Source: an uncultured Bacteroidales bacterium
Lineage (GTDB): Bacteria; Bacteroidota; Bacteroidia; Bacteroidales; F082
NCBI GenBank assembly: GCA_947303085.1
Contig: CAMYXP010000004.1
Span: 160,823 to 224,822, forward strand
Direction: 5' to 3'
DNA: 64,000 nt
The notes below the pieces were generated by a model, which was given only the letters and a program-made list of their open reading frames with translations, searched no databases and had not been told where the DNA came from. A program made the position numbers and the translations under genes. Below, one piece after another: positions 1-8,263 of this stretch (positions are counted from its first letter, which is position 1; the number at the start of each line of letters is the position of its first letter).

Positions 1-1
1 T

Positions 2-190
2 CCGGTCGTTGGCGACATCGGCGTTCTCTGGTCAGTGATGGCACTGAAGGTGGCGAAGGCGCTCAACATCGAGCTCGACTACATCAGTTATCCGCAGCAA
101 ACCGAGCCGGGCAAGGCAATGCGTGAGTGGATTGTCGACAACATCGATTACATGAAAATGGATAAAATTAAAGAATGGTTAAACAAATAA
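2..190 (+). CDS. C-terminal end of an unrecognised protein (5' partial)
   Basis: The reading frame is open from the left edge to TAA at 188-190 and gives 62 residues, starting PVVGDIGVLWSVMALKVAKA and ending in a charged helix, IKEWLNK. The gene begins outside the window. It has no membrane segment, and no motif specific enough to name a family. It runs in the same direction as the ECF-type membrane protein and DUF1893 gene that follow, with only 5 bases to the next likely start, so the three are probably co-transcribed. Function cannot be assigned from this fragment. Confidence 0.7.
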   Translation, partial: PVVGDIGVLWSVMALKVAKALNIELDYISYPQQTEPGKAMREWIVDNIDYMKMDKIKEWLNK

Positions 191-195
191 TCACT

Positions 196-705
196 ATGGA
201 AAATACATCAACAGTTAGACTCTATAACCTTGATTTTGATCAGGTTAAGACATATTTGTTCGCGACATTGTTCGTGGCAGGTAACATTATTCTGCCACAG
301 CTTTGCCACCTCATCCCGAATGGCGGTCTCATCTTCCTGCCAATCTATTTCTTCACGCTGATTGCGGCTTACAAATATGGCATGAAGGTCGGTTTGATGA
401 CAGCGGTTTTGTCGCCCATCATCAACAGCTTGCTTTTCGGAATGCCTCCTGCGGCAGTGGTTCCGAGCATCCTCATCAAGTCGATTTTCCTCGCTGTCTC
501 AGCAGCTTGGGTTGCTGAAAAGACCAACAAAGTGTCGCTTTGGACCATCCTCTTGGTGGTTTTGGCATACCAGCTGTTCGGCTGTCTTGTAGAGTGGCTC
601 GTAGAGGGCTCTTTCGCAGCAGGATTCAACGATTTCCGCCTCGGAATCCCTGGAATGCTGATTCAGTGGATTGGCGGTTATTTGTTTGTGAAATACATTA
701 AATGA
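196..705 (+). CDS. ECF-type transporter S component-like membrane protein
   Basis: A 169-residue, very hydrophobic protein with about five membrane spans and an Asn/Pro-rich first loop (IILPQLCHLIPNGGLIFLP), in the size range and style of substrate-binding S components of energy-coupling-factor vitamin or metal transporters. No EcfA or EcfT gene is visible, so it would have to use a shared module elsewhere. Substrate unknown. An in-frame ATG at 175 would overlap the upstream gene by 16 bases; I prefer ATG 196 because it leaves the upstream stop clear. Its stop overlaps the DUF1893 start by 4 bases (ATGA), implying translational coupling. Family assignment is from overall resemblance, without a decisive motif. 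Confidence 0.65.
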   Translation: MENTSTVRLYNLDFDQVKTYLFATLFVAGNIILPQLCHLIPNGGLIFLPIYFFTLIAAYKYGMKVGLMTAVLSPIINSLLFGMPPAAVVPSILIKSIFLAVSAAWVAEKTNKVSLWTILLVVLAYQLFGCLVEWLVEGSFAAGFNDFRLGIPGMLIQWIGGYLFVKYIK

Positions 706-1109
706 CCGAACCCTTAGAACGAGCGAAAACATTATTATCATCAACTGATTCCACTATCGCAGTGGTTTTAGTTGATGATATTTTCACTTCGCAGGAACGC
801 GGTGTGAAGCCGCTTTTGCATCTTCTTTCAGAGAAAAAAGGCTTTCTGAAAGGCGCTTCCGTTGCTGACAAGGTTATTGGCAAGGCGGCGGCGCTTCTCA
901 TGGCTCTCGGCGAAATCAAAGAGGTTCACACTTTGATAATCTCAGAACCTGCCATCAAAGTGTTTGAAAAATATAATATCCCTTGTTTTTACGACAAAAA
1001 AGTCGACAGAATCGTCAATCGCACTGGAGATGGTCTTTGTCCGATGGAAACGCTCTGTTTGGATGTTGAAAATCCGCAGGAAGCGTTTGACCGCATCACT
1101 TCACTTTAA
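702..1109 (+). CDS. DUF1893 family protein
   Basis: A soluble 135-residue protein matching the DUF1893 family: an N-terminal strand-rich half (IAVVLVDDIFTSQERGVKPL), a central helix (VADKVIGKAAALLMALGEIK) and a C-terminal CPMETL motif with a conserved cysteine. The family has a cytidine-deaminase-like fold but no established reaction. It starts inside the stop codon of the membrane protein before it, so the two are made together; the pairing suggests a role linked to whatever that transporter carries. The 3' end overlaps the oppositely oriented aspartyl-protease gene by 14 bases. Confidence 0.75.
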   Translation: MTEPLERAKTLLSSTDSTIAVVLVDDIFTSQERGVKPLLHLLSEKKGFLKGASVADKVIGKAAALLMALGEIKEVHTLIISEPAIKVFEKYNIPCFYDKKVDRIVNRTGDGLCPMETLCLDVENPQEAFDRITSL

Positions 1110-2286
1110 TGTCAAATCCAGACCAGTCGTTGCTTTCCGACAGTAAGTCGAAGTAATAACAGATGTTCTCCTCGGTGATTTTATCACCGTTTACCGAAAC
1201 AATCCTGTCACCGACCTTGAATGATTCATTGCCATCGATAAGTCGTGTCAAAATCTTCAATTTGCCATTATCGACAATGAGTTTGTAGCGGACAGCGTGA
1301 TATGGATTAACCTCGTTGTTGATATGAGGCTTGGCATATAATTTAGGTGGATCTGACACCATAGAAATTATCCAGTCGAACTGCGAGATTGCCTTGAGCC
1401 CCATGTTGTTATGCGGAAGGTTTTTCACATAGATAATATCAGTCTCTTTGTCAGCTTCAGCGATACTGAATCTTTCATTCGGGGCATCGACAAATCGCTG
1501 CTTGTTAGTCTGACCGTTAATACCAGTTCCGTACGAGCCCTCATATACATAATCATTCGTTTTGGGGTTTTCAACCCTTTGCTCACCTTTTAAAACAAAA
1601 CCGGCGCGTCCGTTTCCAGTATCAAAGATGCATTTATATTCCACCCCGTTGATTTGAGGATAAACCCAAAGCACTCTTTGTTCATACGTGCACTTAACAG
1701 GAACAAATCCAGTGGTGTCAATGGGCTCTTTATAATTGACAAATCGTATCTCACTATTAGTGAAATCTAAAAATTCATGACCAATGTTTAGGCTTTCTAA
1801 ACCTAATAAGTGATGGTCGGAAATTGTATAATTCTCACAAAGAGGCTGTTCTGGAAACAAGACAGCCTGACCAATTTCTGTGTTATAAATCTTCTCAGTC
1901 CCGACTTTCGCATACAGCGTCGTGATTTTGACACTTGATTTTTTTTCGAAACCAGTCACCCGAACACGATAAAACTTCATCTCTTTGGGGCGTGTGCCCG
2001 GCGTATACATCAGCGTAATAATCGAATTGTCACCCGTATCGTAAATCAACGAATCCGGCTTGCCATTCAACTCAGCCTTGAAAACAATATGCTGCCCGTT
2101 GTTTTTGAAATGTATGGTGTCATCAAATAGAATATCAGCCTCAACAATTTCCTTTGTATTTACCTTTAACGTATGAAAATACAATCTAACAGGGAAATAA
2201 TAGAAAAAAACGGCGCATGACACCACAATGATTGCCAAAAACGCAATCAAAATGATACGCAAAACTCTCTTTGTTTTCTTTTTCAT
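1096..2286 (-). CDS. Membrane-anchored retropepsin-like aspartyl protease with C-terminal PDZ domain
   Basis: 396 residues. One N-terminal membrane anchor (about residues 8-30) after a Lys/Arg-rich start places the rest outside the cytoplasmic membrane. Two aspartyl-protease half-domains follow, each with a catalytic-type DTG (LIYDTGDNS near residue 80 and CIFDTGNGR near 220). The last 60 residues look like a PDZ domain (KVGDRIVSVNGDKI). Bacteroidota have several such two-lobe DTG plus PDZ proteins; substrates are not established. It is a single-gene unit, tail-to-tail with DUF1893. Confidence 0.75.
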   Translation of the reverse strand: MKKKTKRVLRIILIAFLAIIVVSCAVFFYYFPVRLYFHTLKVNTKEIVEADILFDDTIHFKNNGQHIVFKAELNGKPDSLIYDTGDNSIITLMYTPGTRPKEMKFYRVRVTGFEKKSSVKITTLYAKVGTEKIYNTEIGQAVLFPEQPLCENYTISDHHLLGLESLNIGHEFLDFTNSEIRFVNYKEPIDTTGFVPVKCTYEQRVLWVYPQINGVEYKCIFDTGNGRAGFVLKGEQRVENPKTNDYVYEGSYGTGINGQTNKQRFVDAPNERFSIAEADKETDIIYVKNLPHNNMGLKAISQFDWIISMVSDPPKLYAKPHINNEVNPYHAVRYKLIVDNGKLKILTRLIDGNESFKVGDRIVSVNGDKITEENICYYFDLLSESNDWSGFDIKVK

Positions 2287-2336
2287 AGTATTTAAATATC
2301 AGGTTAATTATTTGACTGCAAAATTATAAAAAAAAA

Positions 2337-2362
2337 TTGAGACGGATGAAAACCCGTCTCAA
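2337..2362 (-). terminator. Rho-independent terminator downstream of topA
   Basis: Nine-base inverted repeat (TTGAGACGG / CCGTCTCAA) with an 8-base loop. Read on the minus strand it is followed directly by a run of Ts (the A run at 2329-2336 on the plus strand), as expected just past the topA stop at 2391. Confidence 0.8.
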
Positions 2363-2367
2363 TTATT

Positions 2368-2394
2368 GGCTATCAGCTAACGGCTAATGGCTAT
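2368..2394. repeat. Short 'GGCTAATGGC'-type intergenic repeat
   Basis: Imperfect iterations of gGCTAatgGCTAt (GGCTATCAGCTAACGGC, then TAATGGCTAT) between the terminator and topA, running over the topA stop codon. A longer stretch of the same character follows polA at 14960-15029. No coding role is seen. Confidence 0.55.
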
Positions 2395-4706
2395 TTCTTC
2401 CCGCGTTTTTTCGACGCATTATCCGGATTATTCACGATATCCAAACAATCCTGATAACTCAAATTATTTGCGTCATAAGTGCGCGGAATCTTGTAGTTTG
2501 CCTTCTTGTATGAGATATAGATTCCGAAACGGCCGCGTAACACCTTCATGTCGACGTCTTCAGGATATGTTGTGACTACATTGTCGGCATCCGATTTGCG
2601 CTTGCTCTCGATAATTTCGATGGCGCGCTGGAATGTCACCAACGACGGATCATCAAGCTTCGAGAGGCTGTAGAATGCGTTTTTGTGCTTCAAATACGGA
2701 CCGAAACGACCGATTGCGACCTGAATCTCAGCGTCTTCGTATTCGCCAAGTGAACGTGGAAATGCGAACAAATCCAAAACTTCGTCCAGAGTAATTGTCT
2801 CAATGCTCTGGTCTTTATGCAAACCTGCGAACTTTGGTTTCTCATCCGATTCGGTGTCGCCAATCTGTGCGACCGGACCGAAACGACCGATCTTCACATA
2901 GACGTTCTTGCCCGAAACCGGGTCAACGCCAAGAAGCTTCTCACCGCTGAATTTACCTGAGTTATCGCCAGTTTCGGTGATTGTCTTATGGAAGTCTTTG
3001 TAGAAATCCTTAATCATCTTATTCCACTCGCAGCGACCCTCGGCAATCTTATCGAATTCCTTTTCTACATTTGCTGTGAAGTTATAGTCGACGATAGTCT
3101 CGAAGTAACTGATTAAGAACTTGTTAACGAGTACTCCGATGTCGGTCGGGACGAGTTTAGCCTTCTCGTAACCGATGTTTTCCTTGCCGGTCTTCTCGGT
3201 GATTTTGTTCTTTTTCAGAGTGTAAATCTTGTATGTGCGGGTCTCGCCGGCGATGTCTTTCTTCTCGACATACTCTCTCTTCTGAATTGTCGAAATTGTA
3301 GGAGCGTAGGTTGAAGGACGGCCGATGCCAAGTTCTTCCATTTTCTTAACGAGAGAAGCCTCAGTATATCTGAAAGGCTTGCGCGCGAACCGCTGCTGTG
3401 CCTCCATCTTGTCGAGATCAAGCACCTGTCCGACTCTCATTGGAGGAAGCATATTGTTGACACTTTCGCCGTTCTCGTCGTCGACGCTTTCGATGTAAAC
3501 CTTAAGGAATCCGTCGAAGAGCACCACCTCGCCTGATGCCACGAAGTCTTTGTCAGAGTTAGAAACATCGATATTGACAACTGTCTTTTCTATCTGAGCG
3601 TCAGCCATTTGTGATGCGATGGTACGTTTCCAGATGAGTTCGTAGAGCTTACGCTCGTCGGCTGTACCTTTGATGTTCTGCTGGTCGAGATATGTCGGGC
3701 GGATAGCCTCGTGAGCCTCTTGCGCGCCCTTGCTCTTTGTGGTGAACTGACGTGTCTTCACATATTGTGCGCCATAGAGATTTTCGATTTCTTTCTTGGC
3801 CTGACCGAGTGCGAATGTTGAGAGGTTGACGCTGTCCGTACGCATGTACGTGATCTTTCCTGATTCGTATAACTGCTGGGCGATGCGCATGGTATTGCTC
3901 ACCGAGAAACCGAGCTTGCGGCCGGCTTCCTGTTGCAGTGTTGAGGTAGTGAACGGAGGTGCCGGGCATTTTGAAACCGGTTTCTTCTCCACCGCCTTGA
4001 TGGTATATCCAGCGCTCTTGCAGTCTTCAAGGAACTTGCAGGCTTCCTCTTCGGTGTCGAAACGTGTAGGAATCTCGGCAAACAGCTGATATTCGTGGTT
4101 GTCGATGGTAAACGAGAAGTTAGCCGTGACGCGGTAAGCGCTGCTGTTGACGAAGTTCTTGATTTCGTCTTCGCGCTCAACGATGAGGCGTACCGCCACG
4201 CTCTGCACGCGACCTGCTGATAATGCCGGTTTCACCTTCTTCCAAAGAAGCGGTGAGAGTTCGTAACCAACGAGACGGTCAAGGACGCGGCGTGCCTGCT
4301 GAGCGGCGACGAGGTCCATGTCGATCTTACGCGGGTTGTCGATAGCGTGCAAAATTGCCGGTTTCGTGATCTCGTGGAACACGATGCGGCGGTATTTGTC
4401 TTCGTTCAAGCCCAATGTCTCGAACAGATGCCATGAAATTGACTCTCCCTCGCGGTCCTCATCGGATGCCAGCCACACCATCTCGGCGCCCGCTGACAAC
4501 TTCTTAAGTTCCGCAACAAGATGTTTTTTATCGTCAGGAACCTCATATTCGGGCTGGAAACCATGTTCCATATCCAAACTCAAGGTCGATTTATTCAGAT
4601 CTCTAACGTGTCCGTAACTCGATTTAACCGTAAATTCTTTTCCCAAAAAGCCTTCAATCGTCTTAGCCTTCGCCGGGGACTCAACTATCACAAGATTCTT
4701 TACCAT
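2391..4706 (-). CDS. topA: DNA topoisomerase I (type IA)
   Basis: 771 residues. Relaxes negatively supercoiled DNA by single-strand passage. The TOPRIM domain is at the N-terminus (VIVESPAKAKTIEGFL at 7-22, acidic SDEDREGE at 81-88). The catalytic tyrosine is Tyr287 in ITYMRTDSVNLS. The C-terminus carries no cysteine zinc ribbons; instead there are three glycine-rich repeats (KIGRFGPVAQIG, AIGRFGPYLK, LRGRFGIYISY) and a Lys/Arg tail, the usual Bacteroidota arrangement. Single gene with its own -7 box (4744-4751) and terminator. Length is normal for the phylum. Confidence 0.97.
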   Translation of the reverse strand: MVKNLVIVESPAKAKTIEGFLGKEFTVKSSYGHVRDLNKSTLSLDMEHGFQPEYEVPDDKKHLVAELKKLSAGAEMVWLASDEDREGESISWHLFETLGLNEDKYRRIVFHEITKPAILHAIDNPRKIDMDLVAAQQARRVLDRLVGYELSPLLWKKVKPALSAGRVQSVAVRLIVEREDEIKNFVNSSAYRVTANFSFTIDNHEYQLFAEIPTRFDTEEEACKFLEDCKSAGYTIKAVEKKPVSKCPAPPFTTSTLQQEAGRKLGFSVSNTMRIAQQLYESGKITYMRTDSVNLSTFALGQAKKEIENLYGAQYVKTRQFTTKSKGAQEAHEAIRPTYLDQQNIKGTADERKLYELIWKRTIASQMADAQIEKTVVNIDVSNSDKDFVASGEVVLFDGFLKVYIESVDDENGESVNNMLPPMRVGQVLDLDKMEAQQRFARKPFRYTEASLVKKMEELGIGRPSTYAPTISTIQKREYVEKKDIAGETRTYKIYTLKKNKITEKTGKENIGYEKAKLVPTDIGVLVNKFLISYFETIVDYNFTANVEKEFDKIAEGRCEWNKMIKDFYKDFHKTITETGDNSGKFSGEKLLGVDPVSGKNVYVKIGRFGPVAQIGDTESDEKPKFAGLHKDQSIETITLDEVLDLFAFPRSLGEYEDAEIQVAIGRFGPYLKHKNAFYSLSKLDDPSLVTFQRAIEIIESKRKSDADNVVTTYPEDVDMKVLRGRFGIYISYKKANYKIPRTYDANNLSYQDCLDIVNNPDNASKKRGKK

Positions 4707-4743
4707 AACAAAAATTTAAATTTCACACTAATTTTTCGCGCTG

Positions 4744-4751
4744 CAAAATTA
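4744..4751 (-). promoter_or_regulatory. -7 promoter box for topA
   Basis: CAAAATTA on the plus strand reads TAATTTTG on the minus strand, a match to the Bacteroidota -7 consensus TAnnTTTG, 38 bases upstream of the topA ATG in an AT-rich gap. No clear -33 element. Confidence 0.6.
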
Positions 4752-4827
4752 CTACATTATTATTTTAAAAATGAAATAAAAAATAAAAAAATTTTCAATA
4801 CATTTGATAATCAATAACTTATACCTC

Positions 4828-4886
4828 AAACTTTCAACTTTCAACTAAAAAACTACTTTAAACTCTAAACTCTACACTCTAAACTA
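4828..4886. repeat. Heptamer-like intergenic repeat (AACTTTC / AACTCTA iterations)
   Basis: Iterations of AACTTTC and then AAACTCTA fill the space between the topA promoter and the DUF3109 promoter. The reverse complement of this block recurs at 23614-23670, including the AGTAGTTTTTnAGTTGAAAG junction, so it is a dispersed element rather than local slippage. Confidence 0.7.
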
Positions 4887-4893
4887 AATTTTG

Positions 4894-4901
4894 TATCTTT
4901 G
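4894..4901 (+). promoter_or_regulatory. -7 promoter box abutting the DUF3109 start
   Basis: TATCTTTG matches the Bacteroidota -7 consensus and ends only 4 bases before the ATG at 4906. Transcription normally begins about 5-8 bases after this box, so the mRNA would be leaderless or nearly so. Confidence 0.65.
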
Positions 4902-4905
4902 CGCC

Positions 4906-5475
4906 ATGATTATAATCGACAACGTTATAGTAACCGACGAGTTCCTCAACGCCCGATTCTGCTGTCAGCTCGCGCGTTGCAAGGGTGAATGCTGTGTGGC
5001 TGGCGACGCCGGCGCTCCTCTCGAACCCGATGAAGTGGGCATCATAGAGGAAAACATCGAGCAAATAAAGCCGTACATGCGTCCCGAAGGCATCAAAGCC
5101 ATCGAGGAAAACGACGTTTACGACTACGACGACTTCGGCGGACTTACCACCCAGCTCGTCAGCGGTGAAGAATGCGCCTTCGTCTATTTTCATGAAAACG
5201 GCACCGCACTCTGCGCCATCGAAAAAGCTTACAAAGAAGGCAAAATCGACTTCTGGAAACCAATCTCTTGCCACCTTTACCCTATCCGTTTGATGGAAAA
5301 AGACGGCTTCACGTATATAATGTACCACGAGTGGAGCGTGTGCGTGCCCGCGAAACGCTTCGGCGAAAAGGAAGGCATACCGCTGTATAAATTTTTGAAA
5401 GAACCATTAATCAGAAAATTCGGCGAAAATTGGTATCAAAGACTCGAAAAACAAATTTTTTCAAAAAAAGTTTGA
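4906..5475 (+). CDS. DUF3109 family cysteine-rich protein
   Basis: 189 residues, matching DUF3109. Cysteines cluster near the N-terminus (RFCCQLARCKGECCVAGDAGAPL) and recur at ALCAIE, ISCHLYP and WSVCVPAKR, a layout suggesting a metal or Fe-S site, though no function is established. A TTG five codons upstream at 4891 would place the start inside the promoter box, so I use ATG 4906. It is a single gene between topA (divergent) and the glycogen-synthase-like gene, which has its own promoter. Confidence 0.8.
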   Translation: MIIIDNVIVTDEFLNARFCCQLARCKGECCVAGDAGAPLEPDEVGIIEENIEQIKPYMRPEGIKAIEENDVYDYDDFGGLTTQLVSGEECAFVYFHENGTALCAIEKAYKEGKIDFWKPISCHLYPIRLMEKDGFTYIMYHEWSVCVPAKRFGEKEGIPLYKFLKEPLIRKFGENWYQRLEKQIFSKKV

Positions 5476-5503
5476 TTTATTTCAAAAAAATTGCTTAATT
5501 TTG
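5471..5503 (+). promoter_or_regulatory. Promoter for the glycogen-synthase-like operon
   Basis: TTTG at 5471-5474 and TAATTTTG at 5496-5503 are separated by 21 bases, a full match to the Bacteroidota -33/-7 layout. The ATG at 5528 follows 24 bases later. Confidence 0.75.
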
Positions 5504-5527
5504 TAAGTTAATTTTCGACTTACAAAA

Positions 5528-6325
5528 ATGAAGGTATTATTTATCCACCAAGAAATCACACCCTATCTCAAAGAGACGCCGATGTCCTTGATTGGCAGAT
5601 ACTTACCGCAGGGGATTCAGGAAAAAGGAAAAGAAATACGTATATTCATGCCGCGCTTCGGAAACATCAACGAACGACGCAACCAGCTGCATGAAGTGAT
5701 ACGTCTTTCGGGTATGAACATGATCATCAACGACACCGACCACCCGTTGATTATCAAGGTGGCTTCAATCCAAAAAGCCAGAATCCAGATTTATTTTATC
5801 GACAACGACGATTTGTTCACAAAGAGAAAATCAACAATCGCTGATAAGGACGGCATTTTGTATGAGGATAACGACGACCGTACCGTGTTCTTCTCACGTG
5901 GCGTCATCGAGACAGTGAGAAAACTCAACTGGCCACCAGATATCATTCACTGCAACGGCTGGATGACATCGCTCGTGCCTCTTTATATCAAACGCGCATT
6001 CAAAGATAACCCGCTGTTCAGCGACTCGAAAGTGGTTTATTCTCTATATGACGATGATTTTGAAGGTGCTTTCCGCGATAACTACGACAAGAAACTCAAA
6101 ATGCCAGGCATAGTGGCAAAAGAGATAAAATGGCTCAAAAACCCAGTGTACGCTAATATTCAGAAGTCGGCACTCGATTTCTCCGACGCTATCGTGATGG
6201 CAAGTCCAAATATCAATCCTGAAGTCGAAAAATACGCCAGATCGTTAAATAAACCTATTCTTGAATACCAAGGAGAAGAAAATTACGTTGATGCTTACAA
6301 CGAATTTTATGATAAGATAAAGTAA
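5528..6325 (+). CDS. Glycogen/starch synthase N-terminal domain protein (GT5-like, short form)
   Basis: 265 residues resembling only the N-terminal Rossmann half of glycogen synthase: start strand VLFIHQEITPYLKETPMS, then MPRFGNINERRNQLHEV, and PPDIIHCNGWMTSLVPLYIK, matching the 'H-x-DW/NGW' segment that follows the ADP-glucose site. The C-terminal nucleotide-binding half of a full enzyme (about 480 residues) is missing. Short forms of this kind are common in Bacteroidota next to a DUF4270 gene, as here (1-base gap), so this is probably not a fresh truncation. Catalysis is unproven; it may act on another polymer or as a partner. Confidence 0.8.
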   Translation: MKVLFIHQEITPYLKETPMSLIGRYLPQGIQEKGKEIRIFMPRFGNINERRNQLHEVIRLSGMNMIINDTDHPLIIKVASIQKARIQIYFIDNDDLFTKRKSTIADKDGILYEDNDDRTVFFSRGVIETVRKLNWPPDIIHCNGWMTSLVPLYIKRAFKDNPLFSDSKVVYSLYDDDFEGAFRDNYDKKLKMPGIVAKEIKWLKNPVYANIQKSALDFSDAIVMASPNINPEVEKYARSLNKPILEYQGEENYVDAYNEFYDKIK

Positions 6326-6326
6326 T

Positions 6327-7634
6327 ATGAAACTTCGTGCACTGACACTGATTTTGATTATAGGTCTGATAGGCTTGGCATCTTGTAAGAAAACTCCTAA
6401 AAAAATCGGCAACGACTTGCAGCCGACAAATAGCCTTATTACCGTGTCGTTCAACGACCAACAGAATATCGAGGCGAGTACTTTCACAGTGCCATTCCTT
6501 AGTACAAAAAATCTTAATTATGCTTTCATCGGAAACATGAACGACCCTGTTTTCGGTAATTCAAATTTCGATTTTTACAGCCAATATTCACTCAGCACCA
6601 GCAGCGTCAACTGGGGTGAAGATGCAGTTGCCGACTCAATAGTGCTTAACCTTTGCTATAACGGTTATTATGGCGACACCACCGATAAAGTTCTGACTGT
6701 GAGAGTTTATGAGATTTTGGAGGAGATGTATGCCGATTCAACATACAAGTCAAACAACACTCTTGAATGTGACGCTACTGAGCTTGCATGTCACAGCTTT
6801 GTGCCTCGCCCTCTGACAGCCATGGATTCGACAATCGACAGAGGCGTGCTTCGTATCAATATCGATAACTCTCTCGCCGAAAAGTTTGTCGCACACGGCG
6901 CTTTTAACACAAATGATGATTTTAAAGAGTTTTTTAAAGGCCTGCATCTGACTTGCGATAAAGATGCTGTCCCGGCTTCGGCTGTCTCGTTCAGCCTGAC
7001 ACACAGCTATTCTTATCTGAGAGTTTATTATCATAACAGCACCGATACTCTGAAATATGATTTCGACGTAAACTCGTCGGATGTCAGATTTAATCATTAT
7101 ACACACGACTTTTCAACAGCTATTGAGCCTATAGTTTTCAATGCTGCCGATAATGAAAAGCTTTATGTTCAAGGTGCTGCCGGAACTAGAGTTTGGGTCA
7201 ATTTCCCGAATCTCCAGGAGTGGGCAAGTTCTTTGGAAGGCAATGTGGCCATCAACGACGCGAAGCTTTATCTCACCGGTGTTGATGCCGATTCGACTGA
7301 GCTGGCGATGTATGCTCCGCCGTCAAAACTTGTGGTGGCAGGCGCCAGATTTGAAGCCGACACATCTTATGTGATTATCCCTGATCAGCTTATCAGCGCT
7401 GATTATTATGGAGGAAATTATAATGCAACCGATGGCATTGTTTGGTTCAGAATAACGGAATATATCCAAAACGTCATCAAAAACGGTGTTTATGCGACAT
7501 CTTGCAACGGTTTGCTGATTTATGCCGACCAAGGTTCATTGTCGCCTCACCGCTGGGCTTTCTATGGTCCGCAATGCGACAGCACCGACAAGAGAATCCG
7601 TCTGGAACTGGTTTATTCATTGATTAACGATTAA
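6327..7634 (+). CDS. DUF4270 family lipoprotein
   Basis: 435 residues with a lipoprotein signal peptide ending in LIGLASC (Cys20), followed by KKTPKKIGNDLQP, typical of DUF4270 proteins. The rest is beta-rich without cysteines at regular spacing. It is expected at the outer membrane or periplasmic side of the cell envelope; function unknown. It begins 1 base after the glycogen-synthase-like gene and 5 bases before the cyclophilin gene, so it sits in the middle of a four-gene forward operon that ends in pheS. Confidence 0.8.
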   Translation: MKLRALTLILIIGLIGLASCKKTPKKIGNDLQPTNSLITVSFNDQQNIEASTFTVPFLSTKNLNYAFIGNMNDPVFGNSNFDFYSQYSLSTSSVNWGEDAVADSIVLNLCYNGYYGDTTDKVLTVRVYEILEEMYADSTYKSNNTLECDATELACHSFVPRPLTAMDSTIDRGVLRINIDNSLAEKFVAHGAFNTNDDFKEFFKGLHLTCDKDAVPASAVSFSLTHSYSYLRVYYHNSTDTLKYDFDVNSSDVRFNHYTHDFSTAIEPIVFNAADNEKLYVQGAAGTRVWVNFPNLQEWASSLEGNVAINDAKLYLTGVDADSTELAMYAPPSKLVVAGARFEADTSYVIIPDQLISADYYGGNYNATDGIVWFRITEYIQNVIKNGVYATSCNGLLIYADQGSLSPHRWAFYGPQCDSTDKRIRLELVYSLIND

Positions 7635-7639
7635 GAAAT

Positions 7640-8263
7640 ATGAAAAAATTATTATTAATACTTTGCGTTTTTTTAGGTATGACAGCACAAGCACAAAATG
7701 AGACTAAAGTCTTGATTAAGACTAACTATGGCGACATCACAGTAATGCTTTACGACGACACACCGTTGCATCGCGACAATTTCATAAAACTCGTTAACGA
7801 AGGCTGGTACACAGGCTCGCCTTTCCACCGTGTCATCAAAGATTTCATGATTCAGGGCGGACAGAATGCCGATGGCCGTGTCGACCCGGGTTATCGTATC
7901 CCTGCAGAGATTAAACCTAATCATTTTCATAAGAAAGGCGCTTTGGCTGCAGCACGTCAGGGCGATCAGGTGAACCCGCAGAAGATGTCAAGCGGCTCAC
8001 AGTTTTACATCGTGCAAGGAAAGGTGATGGACGAGGTGATGCTTAACAGATTTGAACAATATTATGGCAAGGCATTCAGCGCAAAAGAACGCCAGGCATA
8101 TATGAGTATAGGCGGCACACCACATCTCGACGGCGAATATACCGTTTTCGGCGAAGTGCTTGAAGGTCTTGATGTTGTCGATAGAATAGCGGCAGTGCCG
8201 ACACGTCCGGGCGATGTCCCTGTCAAACCTGTCTCAATAATCTCAATGGAAATTGTAAAATGA
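7640..8263 (+). CDS. Exported cyclophilin-type peptidyl-prolyl isomerase
   Basis: 207 residues. A cleavable signal peptide (MKKLLLILCVFLGMTAQAQ) precedes a cyclophilin domain with the hallmark segments FHRVIKDFMIQGG, SSGSQFYIVQG and FGEVLEGLDVVDRI. It catalyses cis-trans isomerisation of X-Pro bonds in exported proteins, probably in the periplasm. An extra segment of about 30 residues around VMLNRFEQYYGKAFSAKERQ is seen in Bacteroidota homologues. The stop overlaps the pheS start by 4 bases (ATGA). Confidence 0.93.
   Translation: MKKLLLILCVFLGMTAQAQNETKVLIKTNYGDITVMLYDDTPLHRDNFIKLVNEGWYTGSPFHRVIKDFMIQGGQNADGRVDPGYRIPAEIKPNHFHKKGALAAARQGDQVNPQKMSSGSQFYIVQGKVMDEVMLNRFEQYYGKAFSAKERQAYMSIGGTPHLDGEYTVFGEVLEGLDVVDRIAAVPTRPGDVPVKPVSIISMEIVK

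Noticed and set aside
4828..4886. Telomere-like or CRISPR-like heptamer repeat
   Set aside because: Units are irregular and have no spacer organisation, and the window is internal chromosomal DNA; classed as a dispersed intergenic repeat instead.
5528..6325. Glycogen synthase gene truncated by mutation
   Set aside because: The short form has a clean stop and a 1-base gap to DUF4270, and short forms beside DUF4270 are usual in the phylum, so it is not treated as a pseudogene.
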